A stretch of 64,000 bases of DNA, from contig NZ_JALGQE010000014.1 in NCBI RefSeq assembly GCF_022810405.1, positions 39,305 to 103,304 of the forward strand. Direction: 5' to 3'. This document shows, in pieces, positions 19,104 to 28,105 of the stretch (its first letter is position 1; each line of letters begins with the position of its first letter). A program made the translations under genes and the position numbers. This DNA is from Rhodococcus sp. ARC_M5. GTDB lineage: Bacteria > Actinomycetota > Actinomycetes > Mycobacteriales > Mycobacteriaceae. The notes beneath the pieces were generated by a model. That model had not been told where the DNA came from. It saw nothing but the letters and a program-made list of their open reading frames with translations, and did not search any database.

Positions 19104-20309
19104 TTATCGAACCACGCGTTCGCATCCCGAGGTGGATTCTCCGGCGAGCCGTTGCGCGAGCCAATCGTATGCGCCGGGACGACCGTTGGTCTGCGCCAGC
19201 GAATGATCCCCGGGGACCAATTCGAGGCGAACCGACGCTCCCGCAGCGCACCACTGGTCCTGCACGGCCTCGGCGCCTTCCTTGGGAATGAGGAAGTCCT
19301 GCAGGCCCTGGTAGATGTACACCGGCGCGTCGGGCTTCGTCTGGCCCATGCGGTTCTCCTCGACGACGGCCGTGGTGATCGGATGCGCGAAGACATCAGG
19401 AACGTTGGAGAGGTTTCGCTGGTCCAACATCAACAGTCCCGAATACGACAACACATCGACGCACTGATCCTTCTGCGCCAAAGCCAGTCGTTTCCCGTTG
19501 TCGTTGGCGAGCTCCCGCATCTCCGGGTACTCCCGGGACAACCCGATCGTCGCCGCAGTGAACAGGCCCGATCCGATCTGACCGTTCAACGAGGTCTGCA
19601 GAATCTTGTAGTCGGTGGGCGGACCGCCGAACGCGACGCCTGCGATGTTCAGCTCGGGCGCGTACTCCGGGGCCAACTGCGCGGCCCAACCGGAGGCGAT
19701 GGCACCGCCGGAGTAGCCGGTGATACCGATCGGCGCATCCGCGCTCACGCCCGCGCTCTGGGAGGCACGGAGGCCGTCGAGCACGGTGTGTCCGGAGACG
19801 AGACCGGCCGAATAGGCCTGCCGCGGGCCCTGGTAGTCGGTGACGACCACCGTGTAGCCGCGGTCGAGCAGAATTCGAACCTGGTCGATTTCCTTGTTGT
19901 TGCCCCGCGGCAACGTGTAGGACGGCGCGCACTGATTTCCGAGCGAATCCGTCGCCTCGTTGTACGCGATGACGGGACGATCTCCGGCTCCGGTCCACGG
20001 CGCGGTGGGCGTCAGTACCGTCGTCGCCGCTGCGATGGGCCGGTTCTTGGAGTCGGTGGAGCGGAACAGCAACTGCACGGACGACGCCTCGGGCGTGACC
20101 GCGACGTCGCGACGGTTCAGTACAGAGCCGGGCTGCTGGTTCTCGTACCCGGCAGGCGGATCGAACCATGGATCACCGAGTGAGGTGGGGAGATACGCAT
20201 CCGGATCGCTCGGCGGAGCGATGAAATCCTGCAGTGGATCGGCCTGGGCCGATCCTGCGAACGACAGCATCAATGCTGCGGCTCCGGCCAGAACGAATGC
20301 CTTGCGCAT
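19104..20309 (-). CDS. Secreted lipase (LIP family)
   Basis: The 401-residue protein from ATG 20309 (acagggtggg upstream) begins MRKAFVLAGAAALMLSFAGS, ending in an AQA|DP type signal-peptidase site. The N-terminal longer frame is not used. The nucleophile elbow is GITGYSGGAIASGW (S at about residue 200), and VVVTDYQGPRQAYSAG precedes it. DAPVYIYQGLQDFLIPKEGAE and PGDHSLAQ near the C terminus supply the likely Asp and His. It matches the secretory triacylglycerol lipase family of mycobacteria and rhodococci. It is divergent from gabD2. Confidence 0.9.
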   Translation of the reverse strand: MRKAFVLAGAAALMLSFAGSAQADPLQDFIAPPSDPDAYLPTSLGDPWFDPPAGYENQQPGSVLNRRDVAVTPEASSVQLLFRSTDSKNRPIAAATTVLTPTAPWTGAGDRPVIAYNEATDSLGNQCAPSYTLPRGNNKEIDQVRILLDRGYTVVVTDYQGPRQAYSAGLVSGHTVLDGLRASQSAGVSADAPIGITGYSGGAIASGWAAQLAPEYAPELNIAGVAFGGPPTDYKILQTSLNGQIGSGLFTAATIGLSREYPEMRELANDNGKRLALAQKDQCVDVLSYSGLLMLDQRNLSNVPDVFAHPITTAVVEENRMGQTKPDAPVYIYQGLQDFLIPKEGAEAVQDQWCAAGASVRLELVPGDHSLAQTNGRPGAYDWLAQRLAGESTSGCERVVR

Positions 20310-20463
20310 GTATTTCCCACCCTGTAGCTCCGTACGCCCCGACGTCCGGTAGACCACTGACCATCGTGCCACAGGATTCGGGAATTTCGGCCCTGTGAAG
20401 TGAGCCGAAGACCAGGTAGGTTGTCTGTTACTCAGAACACTACTCACCAGTAGGGACACGTCC

Positions 20464-22017
20464 ATGCCAGCACCGTCCGCCTCGACCTTCTCTCGGCTCG
20501 CCGATCTCATCGCCATCCCAGACGCCGAATCGCGGCCGACGAAGACCATCACCGAGGTGTTCACCGGTAAGGAACTGGCGACCATCCCGGTCGGCACCGC
20601 CGCCGACGCGACGGCTGCGATCGCGCGCGTTCGCGCAGCTCAGGTGGCCTGGGCCAAGCGCCCCGTGTCCGAGCGCGCCGAGATCTTCCACCGCTACCGT
20701 GACCTGGTGCTCGCCCATCGCGACGAGCTGATGGACATGGCGCAGGCCGAGACCGGCAAGTCCCGCGCCGCTGCCCTCGAGGAAGTCCTCGACATCTCGA
20801 TGACCTCGCGGCACTACGCGCGCACCGCCGCGAAGCTGCTGGCTCCGAAGAAGGTCACCGGCATGCTGCCGGTGCTGACCAAGACTCGGGTCCGCTATCA
20901 GCCGAAGGGCGTCGTCGGGATCATCTCCCCGTGGAACTACCCGATGACCCTCGCGGTATCCGACGCCATTCCGGCTCTGTTGGCAGGCAACGGCGTTGTG
21001 CTCAAGCCCGACAGCCAGACGCCGTACTGCGCCCTGGCCTGCGTCGAACTGCTCTACAAGGCCGGTCTGCCCCGCGACCTGTTCGCCGTGGTGCCCGGCC
21101 CGGGTTCGGTGGTGGGAACCGCCATCGTCGAGAACACCGAATACGTCATGTTCACCGGCTCCACCGCTACCGGTCAGCTCCTGGCCGAGCAGGCCGGCCG
21201 TCGACTCATCGGATTCTCCGCGGAACTCGGCGGCAAGAACGCGATGATCGTCGCCAAGGGTGCCAACCTGCGTGAGGTGTCCGACGCGGCCGTCCGAGCT
21301 TGCTTCTCCAACTCCGGCCAACTCTGCATCTCCATCGAACGTATCTATGTCGAGAAGTCGATCGCCGCGGAGTTCACCGAGAAGTTCGGTGAACGGGTGC
21401 GCAAGATGACTCTCGGAGCCGACTACGAGTTCGGCATCGAGATGGGCAGCCTCATTTCCGAGGACCAGATCAAGACCGTCTCGACCCACGTCGACGACGC
21501 CAAGGTCAAGGGCGCGACCGTGATCGCGGGCGGCAAGGCTCGCCCCGACATCGGCCCACTGTTCTACGAGCCGACCTTGCTGGCGAATGTCACCGAGGAC
21601 ATGGAGTGCGCGGCAACCGAAACCTTCGGGCCGCTGGTGTCGATCTACCCCGTCGTCGATGTCGACGAGGCCATCGAGAAGGCCAACGACACCGAGTACG
21701 GACTCAACGCGAGTGTGTGGGCCAAGACCAAGTCGCAGGGCGAAGCCATTGCGGCGCGGCTGCATTCGGGCACCGTCAACGTCGACGAGGGCTACGCGCC
21801 GACGTGGGGAACCACCGGCGCACCGATGGGCGGCATGGGAGTGTCCGGCATGGGGCGCAGGCACGGTACCGAGGGCCTGCTCAAGTACACCGAGTCGCAG
21901 ACCATCGCGACGACGCGGTTGCTCAATCTCGGTGGGCCGCGGGGACTTCCGCCGAAGCTGTGGGCCAAGATCATGCCGCCCTTCGTCAAGGCGCTGAAGT
22001 ACATCCCGGGCCGGTAG
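20464..22017 (+). CDS. gabD2: Succinate-semialdehyde dehydrogenase (NADP+), GabD2 type
   Basis: The 517-residue aldehyde dehydrogenase oxidises succinic semialdehyde to succinate, closing the GABA shunt or an alternative 2-oxoglutarate route. It keeps IISPWNYPM and LKPDSQTPYCALA (cofactor binding), FTGSTATGQ, the general base in FSAELGGKNAMIV and the nucleophile cysteine in FSNSGQLCISIERIY. The start MPAPSASTFSRLADL and the segment GGKARPDIGPLFYEPT closely follow my memory of mycobacterial GabD2. It is monocistronic, divergent from the lipase. Confidence 0.95.
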   Translation: MPAPSASTFSRLADLIAIPDAESRPTKTITEVFTGKELATIPVGTAADATAAIARVRAAQVAWAKRPVSERAEIFHRYRDLVLAHRDELMDMAQAETGKSRAAALEEVLDISMTSRHYARTAAKLLAPKKVTGMLPVLTKTRVRYQPKGVVGIISPWNYPMTLAVSDAIPALLAGNGVVLKPDSQTPYCALACVELLYKAGLPRDLFAVVPGPGSVVGTAIVENTEYVMFTGSTATGQLLAEQAGRRLIGFSAELGGKNAMIVAKGANLREVSDAAVRACFSNSGQLCISIERIYVEKSIAAEFTEKFGERVRKMTLGADYEFGIEMGSLISEDQIKTVSTHVDDAKVKGATVIAGGKARPDIGPLFYEPTLLANVTEDMECAATETFGPLVSIYPVVDVDEAIEKANDTEYGLNASVWAKTKSQGEAIAARLHSGTVNVDEGYAPTWGTTGAPMGGMGVSGMGRRHGTEGLLKYTESQTIATTRLLNLGGPRGLPPKLWAKIMPPFVKALKYIPGR

Positions 22018-22051
22018 TACAGCCCCGGTATCGGGGGCGACGAGGGACGGT

Positions 22052-23446
22052 CTAGGTCGCGCGTAGGACCGAGATGCTCAGGGCCCTGGTGTAGATCGAG
22101 TCGGTGTCGACTCGATCGAACATCGGCCACGACTGTCGATCGATTCCCTCGTCGTCGAACGTCGCCACGGGGATGTCCCACACGGTCGATCCGGTTCTGA
22201 CGTCGATTCCGCGCAGTACTTCCGGTCCGAACAGTGTGGCGACGTCACCGTCGAGCGCACCGACCTCGGCGAACCGCCCCGACTCTCGGCTCCACAGCGT
22301 GGTCCCGGTGTCGAGGTCGATCGCCCACTCGGTGGCGGTGTCGTTGTTGCGCAGCAGTGCCACCGAATCGGTGACCGCGTAGGCGAGGCCGTTGGTGGCC
22401 AGGAACGTCGCGGCGGGGCCGGCGACGTCCGGCGCAACAGTCCAGACGAGGCTGTCGTCGGTCCACACAGGATCGGGATTCGACGGTCGATAGCCGCCCG
22501 TCCCGAGCAGCAACGGGGTCCCCTCGGAGGGTGCGTCGAACGTCGGCTGCTGCAGGGTCACGGAATCCGTTGCCGCGAGCACGGTTCCGTCGGTGTCGAC
22601 GATCTCCGAACCCGTGACCGCTTTGGGATCCGAGCAGTCCGTTCGGACCACCCGCACTGTGCCGTCGCGCGCGGCAGTGCCCGAGCGTGCACAGCTCGGA
22701 GTTGTTCTGGACCACAGGTTCTCGCCGGTGTCGAGGTCGAAGGCGAACACTCCCCGGTCGTCGTCGTACAGCCCGATTCCGTGCGCGGTGTGCAGGGTGG
22801 AAGCAAAGTGCATGCTCGACGAGGTCGCGGAATCGAACTGCACCGACCAGTCTGCATCGAGGTCATCAGCAGTACCTCGCGATACCGTCGCCCGGTCACC
22901 CTCGTCCACCGCACGCGAGGTGTACACGTGGCCGTCCGAGGTGGTCAGATTCGTGATGGGGAACGCTGCGTCCCGCGTGGTCGGTTCTCCGGATTCTGCG
23001 TCGACGGTGAGGATTTGGGACCTCGTGCCGGCGTTGCCGCGATAGCAGACGATCCGACCGTCGACGAATTCCTCACCGCAGCCGATGATGTCCTCCGCAG
23101 GGGTGCGCCATCGCACCGCGCCGTCGGCGATGTCCAATCCCACCAGGGTGGCGTCGGCGATGTCCCGGCCGTCGAGACGGCCGACGAGCGTGACGACCGT
23201 CGAGCCGTCGGAGATGGAACCGGATTCCGTCGAGTCGGTGGCACTGCCCTGGACGGGATCGCGAAATTGACCACCGTCGATCCCCACATCCGAGGGAGTC
23301 AGAGTCCAACCGAGGCCGGGAGCAGATCCTGTTGCACCGTCGACGGGGGTGCCGGCCGTGGGCTGCTGCTGCTCGGTTGTGCACGACGCGCAGACGAGCG
23401 CTGATACCAGGACCGCGACGGCGGAGATCCGGAGGCCGCGTGTCAT
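22052..23446 (-). CDS. PQQ-like beta-propeller lipoprotein
   Basis: The 464-residue protein from ATG 23446 (cgggag upstream) has a lipoprotein signal: TRGLRISAVAVLVSALVCASC, with the lipobox cysteine at about 21. The rest repeats PQQ-type blades (GAVRWRTPAEDI, VFAFDLDTGENLWSRTT, WAIDLDTGTTLWSRES, GIDVRTGSTVWDIPV), each with the characteristic D-x-x-T-G-x-x-x-W pattern. It would form an extracytoplasmic propeller. Such lipoproteins are usually scaffolds rather than quinoprotein enzymes. The N-terminal longer frame to 23524 crosses the terminator of the next gene and is rejected. Confidence 0.88.
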   Translation of the reverse strand: MTRGLRISAVAVLVSALVCASCTTEQQQPTAGTPVDGATGSAPGLGWTLTPSDVGIDGGQFRDPVQGSATDSTESGSISDGSTVVTLVGRLDGRDIADATLVGLDIADGAVRWRTPAEDIIGCGEEFVDGRIVCYRGNAGTRSQILTVDAESGEPTTRDAAFPITNLTTSDGHVYTSRAVDEGDRATVSRGTADDLDADWSVQFDSATSSSMHFASTLHTAHGIGLYDDDRGVFAFDLDTGENLWSRTTPSCARSGTAARDGTVRVVRTDCSDPKAVTGSEIVDTDGTVLAATDSVTLQQPTFDAPSEGTPLLLGTGGYRPSNPDPVWTDDSLVWTVAPDVAGPAATFLATNGLAYAVTDSVALLRNNDTATEWAIDLDTGTTLWSRESGRFAEVGALDGDVATLFGPEVLRGIDVRTGSTVWDIPVATFDDEGIDRQSWPMFDRVDTDSIYTRALSISVLRAT

Positions 23447-23514
23447 GAAAGATTCTCCCGCCTGTGCAGAACCGACATGGTGGTCTGTCCGTTCTGGCGA
23501 GCATAGAACGAAAA

Positions 23515-23545
23515 TTCCCCGCACTCTCGGTGAGAGTGCGGGGAA
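23515..23545 (-). terminator. Rho-independent terminator of the MFS operon
   Basis: A perfect 14-bp stem (ttccccgcactctc with its complement) and a 3-base loop are followed on the minus strand by AATTTTCG. It begins 18 bases after the transporter stop. Confidence 0.88.
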
Positions 23546-23562
23546 ATTCTGTGATGCCGGGT

Positions 23563-25572
23563 CTAGTTGACGCTGTGTCCGTTCAGTCCGGCGTGTGCGT
23601 AGTGATTGTGACTATCGGGAATGTGGTTGTCTCCCAACACCCGAGCGATCTGTTGCTCACTGAGCCCCAGGCGACGAAGCCGCTCGCACACTGCATCGAA
23701 ATCGAGCATCTTCGCGTCGAGTTCCTGCTGCAAGGCAATCACTTCGGCGCGGATGGTCTCGGCCTCGTCGAGTGCGGCCAACGTGTCCTTCGGCTCGGGC
23801 AACAGCAGAGCGAGCAGTCGATCGCGAGCATCGGTGCTCAGGCCCTCGAAGGGCCGCCGTCCCGGCTGAGCCTCGTGCCGACCCTCGGCGTGCCGGCTGT
23901 CGAGGTGGCGGTCAGCGTCGGACTCGGGGGAGAGGTAGTCCTGGGTGGCACCGAAGGACGGAATCTCGGCGAGCTGGTCCTGCGGCTCGTCCTTGGGTCC
24001 CTGCGCAGGGGTCGAGGCGATGTCGATCGTCTGGCGCAGTGGGCGATTCGGAATGAAGACGACTGCGATCAGCGTGACGATCGCAACGAAGCCGGCGATC
24101 ATGAAGATGCGACCGGTCGCGTCACCGTATGCGGTGCGGACGACTTCGAGGACGGGCGCGGGGAGTGCGGTGAGATCGAGTGATCCACCGCCGCCCGACG
24201 AGCTGTCGACACCGAGTTGGGCCAGGCCGGCTGCGGACTTGTCTGCCACTCGGGTTGCCAACAGCGAACCGAGAACCGAGACGCCGATCGCGCCGCCGAA
24301 GGTGCGGAAGAAGGCAACCGTCGACGATGCCGCACCGACATTCTGCACACTGACCGTGTTCTGCACTGCGAGAACGAGATTCTGCATCAGCATGCCGGTA
24401 CCGAGGCCGACGATGGTGATGAAGATGCCGACCGTCACCAGGCTGGTGGCGTGATCGATGGTGCCCAGGAGCAGGAATCCGACGACCAGCAGGACCGAGC
24501 CGGACACGATGAACGGCTTCCACTTTCCGAACTTGGTGATGAGCTGTCCCGAGCCGACGGAGGCGACGAGCATGCCGAACACCAATGGGATGGAGAGCAA
24601 TCCGGCTTCGGTGGGGGTGTAGCCGCGAGCGGTCTGGAAGTACTGGCCGAGGAAGGTGGTGGCTCCGAAGAGGCCGACACCGACGGCGATCGAGGCGATG
24701 ATGGCCAGGCCGGTCGTGCGCTCGGTGACGATCTTGAGCGGGATGATCGGCGACTTGTGCCGTGCCTCGACGATGATCGTCAGGACCAGCAGCAGTACGC
24801 CGCCGCCCACCAGGTAGGCCGTCTCGCGGGAGATCCAGGCGTAGTAGTCGGCCTTGCCTGCGAACGACACCCACACCAACAGAACGGAAACGCCTGCGGT
24901 GAGCAGGAGTGCGCCCAGCCAGTCGATCGAGACGTTGTCCTTGCGGACGGTCTTGATGTGCAGGGTCTTCTGCAGCAGTCCGAGGGCGACGACGGCCAGC
25001 GGCACGCAGACGAAGAAGCACCAGCGCCAGCCGAGAGGGCTGTCGACGATGACACCGCCGAGGATGGGGCCGCCGGACATCGACACGGCCATGACGGCGC
25101 CGGTGTAGCCGGAGTAGCGACCGCGATCACGCGGGGAGACGATGGTTCCGATGATGGCAATGACCAGTGCGGTCAGACCGCCCATGCCGATGCCCTGCAC
25201 CACGCGTGCGGCCAGGAGGACGGGCACGTTGTGGGCGAAGCCGGCGATCAGCGAGCCGGCGACGAAGATGACGATCGCGCTCTGGACGAGCACCTTCTTG
25301 TTGAACAGGTCGGCCAATTTGCCCCAGATGGGCGTGGAAGCGGCGTTGGCCAGCAGGGCCGTGGTGATGACCCAGGCGTACGCGGTCTGCGAGCCCTTGA
25401 GGTCACCGATGATGGTGGGCAGCGCCGTCGAGACGATGGTGGTGCTCAGCAGCGCCGTGAACAGCGCGGCCAGCAGGCCGGTCAGGGCTTCGAGGATCTG
25501 GCGATGCGACATCGCGTCGGGATCGACGACTGCCTGATTGGGCGGAGTATCCGCGCTAGGGGATGTAGTCAT
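23563..25572 (-). CDS. MFS multidrug exporter, DHA2/EmrB-QacA family, with long cytosolic tail
   Basis: The 669-residue transporter has 14 predicted membrane spans. Motif A-like GKLADLFNKK lies in loop 2-3, motif B RVVQGIGMGGL in span 4, and motif C-like GGPILGGVIVD in span 5. It exports drugs or other lipophilic compounds using the proton gradient. Unusually, about 130 residues follow the last span (IPNRPLR): an acidic linker, then EAETIRAEVIALQQELDAKMLDFD, a predicted coiled coil, and a His-containing end. It starts three bases after the MarR gene stop, so both are one transcript under MarR control. Confidence 0.93.
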   Translation of the reverse strand: MTTSPSADTPPNQAVVDPDAMSHRQILEALTGLLAALFTALLSTTIVSTALPTIIGDLKGSQTAYAWVITTALLANAASTPIWGKLADLFNKKVLVQSAIVIFVAGSLIAGFAHNVPVLLAARVVQGIGMGGLTALVIAIIGTIVSPRDRGRYSGYTGAVMAVSMSGGPILGGVIVDSPLGWRWCFFVCVPLAVVALGLLQKTLHIKTVRKDNVSIDWLGALLLTAGVSVLLVWVSFAGKADYYAWISRETAYLVGGGVLLLVLTIIVEARHKSPIIPLKIVTERTTGLAIIASIAVGVGLFGATTFLGQYFQTARGYTPTEAGLLSIPLVFGMLVASVGSGQLITKFGKWKPFIVSGSVLLVVGFLLLGTIDHATSLVTVGIFITIVGLGTGMLMQNLVLAVQNTVSVQNVGAASSTVAFFRTFGGAIGVSVLGSLLATRVADKSAAGLAQLGVDSSSGGGGSLDLTALPAPVLEVVRTAYGDATGRIFMIAGFVAIVTLIAVVFIPNRPLRQTIDIASTPAQGPKDEPQDQLAEIPSFGATQDYLSPESDADRHLDSRHAEGRHEAQPGRRPFEGLSTDARDRLLALLLPEPKDTLAALDEAETIRAEVIALQQELDAKMLDFDAVCERLRRLGLSEQQIARVLGDNHIPDSHNHYAHAGLNGHSVN

Positions 25573-25575
25573 GTC

Positions 25576-26061
25576 TTATCTCGCAATCAATTCAATGCGG
25601 GCCACGTCCTGGTGCTGGGCGTGGGCGTCTTCGGTGAAGGTGTCGTTCAATCTGCGGATCGAGTCCAGTGCATCGAGTGCCTCTGCCTCGCTCCAGCCGC
25701 TCAACATCTCTGCCAGGCGACGTGCTCGTCTGTCCCAAATTTGCTTCAGTCGAGCTTGGCCTTCGTCCGACACACAGACCCGAGACGCACGTTTGTCGTC
25801 GGGATCGGGGTGCCGATCGATGTAGCCGAGGTCGACGAGGTCTGCGATCTGCCGGCTGAGGGCCGACTGGCTGACACAGAGCCTGCTGGCCAGGTCGGTC
25901 TGTCTGCATTCGCCCTCGGTCGCCAGGATGGCCAGAACTCCGGTCAGCGCCTGCGGCAGGGGTGAATCCTCGACTCCGGTGGTCACGGCCCGCTTCAGCG
26001 TGCGCCCGAAGAGAAAGACCTCTTCGACCAGCGACTCCGCTGTTGTGGATCGAACTGCCAT
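25576..26061 (-). CDS. MarR-family repressor
   Basis: The 161-residue protein from ATG 26061 (ttggagc upstream; the longer frame is rejected) carries the MarR winged helix: LAILATEGECRQTDLASRLCVSQSALSRQIADLVDLGYIDRHPDPDDKRA (about 44-93), with recognition helix SQSALSRQI and wing D-P-D-D-K-R. It is the first gene of an operon with the MFS exporter. An inverted repeat overlapping the promoter is a candidate operator. The expected circuit is repression of the exporter until a ligand releases MarR. Confidence 0.93.
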   Translation of the reverse strand: MAVRSTTAESLVEEVFLFGRTLKRAVTTGVEDSPLPQALTGVLAILATEGECRQTDLASRLCVSQSALSRQIADLVDLGYIDRHPDPDDKRASRVCVSDEGQARLKQIWDRRARRLAEMLSGWSEAEALDALDSIRRLNDTFTEDAHAQHQDVARIELIAR

Positions 26062-26084
26062 GAGTGCTCCAACGATGAGTGTCC

Positions 26085-26136
26085 GTTTACTTGCTGTCTG
26101 CAACCATATATATAGATACATGCGCTAAGCAAACAA
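26085..26136 (-). promoter_or_regulatory. Promoter and candidate MarR operator for the MarR-MFS operon
   Basis: On the minus strand TTGTTT (26131-26136) and TATATA (26109-26114) are spaced by 16 bases as -35 and -10. An imperfect inverted repeat, gtttacttgc (26085-26094) and gctaagcaaac (26124-26134), flanks the -10 element. This AT-rich patch is unlike its surroundings. The assignment is inference from position and symmetry. Confidence 0.5.
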
Positions 26137-26284
26137 TATTCCTGTCTGGTGGGTCACAGGTCTGAGATGGACTGCGGTCGGGAAAGTGAAGTTCTGCCAG
26201 GCTGATGGCGCTGATCGCGACTTCCCCTGCGACGCGATCGAGCGAGTCTCCTATGAGGACGCTGGTGTCGAGCACCGTCCTCAT
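26087..26284 (-). pseudogene. Truncated PIN-domain (VapC-like) toxin remnant
   Basis: From ATG 26284 the frame reads MRTVLDTSVLIGDSL and AISAISLAELHF, the first two helices of a VapC PIN nuclease with the first catalytic aspartate (D6) and the glutamate in AELHF. Homology ends near residue 34 (about 26182). The rest of the frame is unrelated sequence running into the MarR promoter. A functional VapC has about 130 residues and needs two further acidic positions, so this is a broken copy. Its ATG overlaps the antitoxin stop as ATGA, the standard toxin-antitoxin layout. Confidence 0.75.
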
Positions 26285-26520
26285 CGCTGCCATGGGTCCT
26301 GCATCGAGTCGTCGATGTCGATCAGATCGCCCGCAAGGGTCGGGTCGTGTTCCGAGTCGAAGACATCGGCTACGTCGTCGAACGTGTTCCATTGCTTTCG
26401 CTCTGCCGGACCCAACACGGCGCTCGGTCGTCCTGCGACCGTGATCAGCAGCGACTCGCCGGCCTCCGCGCGCTTGACGTAGTCGAAACATCGTCCACCA
26501 TGTGCGGGATGTTCGTTGCG
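26281..26520 (-). pseudogene. Phd/VapB-like antitoxin remnant lacking a start
   Basis: The frame reads FDYVKRAEAGESLLITVAGRP then SAVLGP, the core of a Phd/YefM-type antitoxin (V-x-R-A-E-x-G-E...V-x-G-R-P-x-A-V-L). It continues through an acidic toxin-binding tail ending DSMQDPWQR. Upstream the frame hits a stop (about 26520) without any start codon, and the expected N-terminal MRELR-type segment is missing. It is therefore 5'-truncated or frameshifted. Together with the toxin fragment it marks a decayed VapBC-like module. Confidence 0.7.
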
Positions 26521-26586
26521 TCAGCCTCCGCGGGGAACTCGAGAAACGTCCCCGCGGGGACGCTTTCGGAGCTATACAGTCCGAAC

Positions 26587-26937
26587 ATGGACGTTGTGCG
26601 CGCGATGCCACTGCTCACGGTCACCGATCTCGATGCGGCGCTGGACAAGTACGTCCAGGTCACCGGCATGGAGGTGGTGATGAATCACGGCTGGATCGCT
26701 ACGCTCGCTCCGCCCGATGACAATTCTGCCCAGCTGAGTCTGATCACCACCGATCCCACCGGACCGGTCAATCCGTCCGCGTCGATCGAGGTGGACGACG
26801 TGGACGCGGCGTACCGGGCAGCGATGGACGCCGAACTCGAGATCGTCTATGAGATCACCAACGAGGAGTGGGGTGTACGCCGATTCTTCTTTCGCGACCC
26901 CGGCGGCAACGTGGTGAACGTTCTTTCTCACCTGTGA
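26587..26937 (+). CDS. Glyoxalase/bleomycin-resistance fold (VOC) protein
   Basis: The 116-residue protein starts at ATG 26587 (MDVVRAMPLLTVTDLDAALDKY); an open frame upstream reads through the toxin-antitoxin remnant and is rejected. It has the paired beta-alpha-beta-beta-beta units of the VOC superfamily, ending in RRFFFRDPGGNVVNVLSH, where the late Asp-Pro-x-Gly-Asn turn is typical. Family members bind metals or sequester antibiotics. The 3' end overlaps the convergent transporter gene by ten bases. The substrate is unknown. Confidence 0.85.
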   Translation: MDVVRAMPLLTVTDLDAALDKYVQVTGMEVVMNHGWIATLAPPDDNSAQLSLITTDPTGPVNPSASIEVDDVDAAYRAAMDAELEIVYEITNEEWGVRRFFFRDPGGNVVNVLSHL

Positions 26938-28037
26938 CCCGGACGCAGCAACTCTCCGTGCCGGATGCCGCGAAGAGTGCGGGTGGCCACGGTGAGCCAG
27001 GCAGCGAGCAGTAGGACGTACAGGGCAACGGCCAGAGCCTGCACCGCACCGAAGTTCAGCGCATGTCCCAGTGCAGTGGCTCCGGTGACACAGGTGCCGA
27101 CGGGAAAGGTGAACGACCACCAGGTCAGCGAGAACCCCAGGTTCCTGCGTGCCGCGTGCACGGTGAGAGCCGTTGCGAGAGCGAACAGCAGCATTCCGAA
27201 GCCGCCCATGATCAGCCCGTAGCCGATGCCGAAGACATGAAGTCCGACCGCGACCGACGACTGTGCGCCGGTGAACACCATCGACGCATCGGTGCCGAGC
27301 AGGTTCGCCGCGGTGATCGACTGGCCGATCAGCCCCAGCGTGATCCACACGGTCGGAGCCGCGTCGACGGGCGGCAGACCGCCGTGCAGCAGACGGCCGT
27401 AGATCAGAGTCAGCGTGATCATCCCGACGATCAGCGACAGCCCGAACATCGCGTAGCACGCACACAGCAGCGCCAGCCGCCACTGGCCGTCGGGCACGTG
27501 GGGGAGCAGCAACGCACCGGTCGACGCCGAGACCATCGGCGGCACCACGGGCATCAGCCACGCGGGCAGGGCCGCGACGTCACGGTGATCGGCCGCGGTG
27601 ATCATCCGATACGGCACGACGACGCTGGTGAGCAGACCGGTGATCGTCCCGGCGATCCACAGCGCGGCGAACAGTGTTGTGGCCGCAGTGGATCCGAGCA
27701 GGTCCGCTCCGAGGAGACCTGCGCCCGCGCCGACGGTGAGCATCGCCATGGGCGGAGCGCCGTAGAACTGCACCATCACCGGGTGCCGGGCGTATGCGAC
27801 GGCGTGGTCGCGATGCGCGATCCAGTGCATCGCGAAGGCCGCACCGATCACGACCAGCGCGGTTGCTGCGATCACCCACACCGCAACGGCGAAGACATGC
27901 AGTGCGGGAGACTGCACCGGCAGCGTCGCGGCTGCGGTGGCCACGATGCCGGTCCCCATCACCGCGGCGAACCAGTTGGGGGTGATGTGCTCGAAGGGCT
28001 GGTGTCGCACCACGCGGGTAGGAGCTGTCACGGTCAT
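26928..28037 (-). CDS. TDT-family transporter (tellurite resistance/dicarboxylate, SLAC1-like)
   Basis: The 369-residue membrane protein has ten predicted helices. The opening FEHITPNWFAAVMGTGIVATA is the family signature (tpnWF-x-x-vMGTGi). The start at ATG 28037 is preferred over ATG 28064. TehA/SLAC1 relatives are anion channels and Mae1/Ssu1 relatives move malate or sulfite. A LysR regulator gene lies 69 bases upstream on the same strand, which suggests an anion efflux unit with local control. Confidence 0.88.
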   Translation of the reverse strand: MTVTAPTRVVRHQPFEHITPNWFAAVMGTGIVATAAATLPVQSPALHVFAVAVWVIAATALVVIGAAFAMHWIAHRDHAVAYARHPVMVQFYGAPPMAMLTVGAGAGLLGADLLGSTAATTLFAALWIAGTITGLLTSVVVPYRMITAADHRDVAALPAWLMPVVPPMVSASTGALLLPHVPDGQWRLALLCACYAMFGLSLIVGMITLTLIYGRLLHGGLPPVDAAPTVWITLGLIGQSITAANLLGTDASMVFTGAQSSVAVGLHVFGIGYGLIMGGFGMLLFALATALTVHAARRNLGFSLTWWSFTFPVGTCVTGATALGHALNFGAVQALAVALYVLLLAAWLTVATRTLRGIRHGELLRPGHR

Positions 28038-28105
28038 GTCTTCAGCCTGCGCGTGACGGATCATCTCCGGTAGGTAGCGAATTGCCCCTCGCCCATAACT
28101 CAGGG

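Noticed and set aside
24217..25965. Long plus-strand open frame opposite the MFS and MarR genes
   Set aside because: It is an antisense shadow of high-GC coding DNA, rich in Asp/Gly/Gln with no family signature; the minus-strand genes are certain.
26087..26520. Functional VapBC toxin-antitoxin module
   Set aside because: The toxin is truncated after about 34 residues and the antitoxin has no start codon, so it is reported as remnants only.
26347..26586. Longer start for the glyoxalase-fold gene
   Set aside because: The extension reads through the decayed toxin-antitoxin region and has no homology; the VOC fold begins at ATG 26587.
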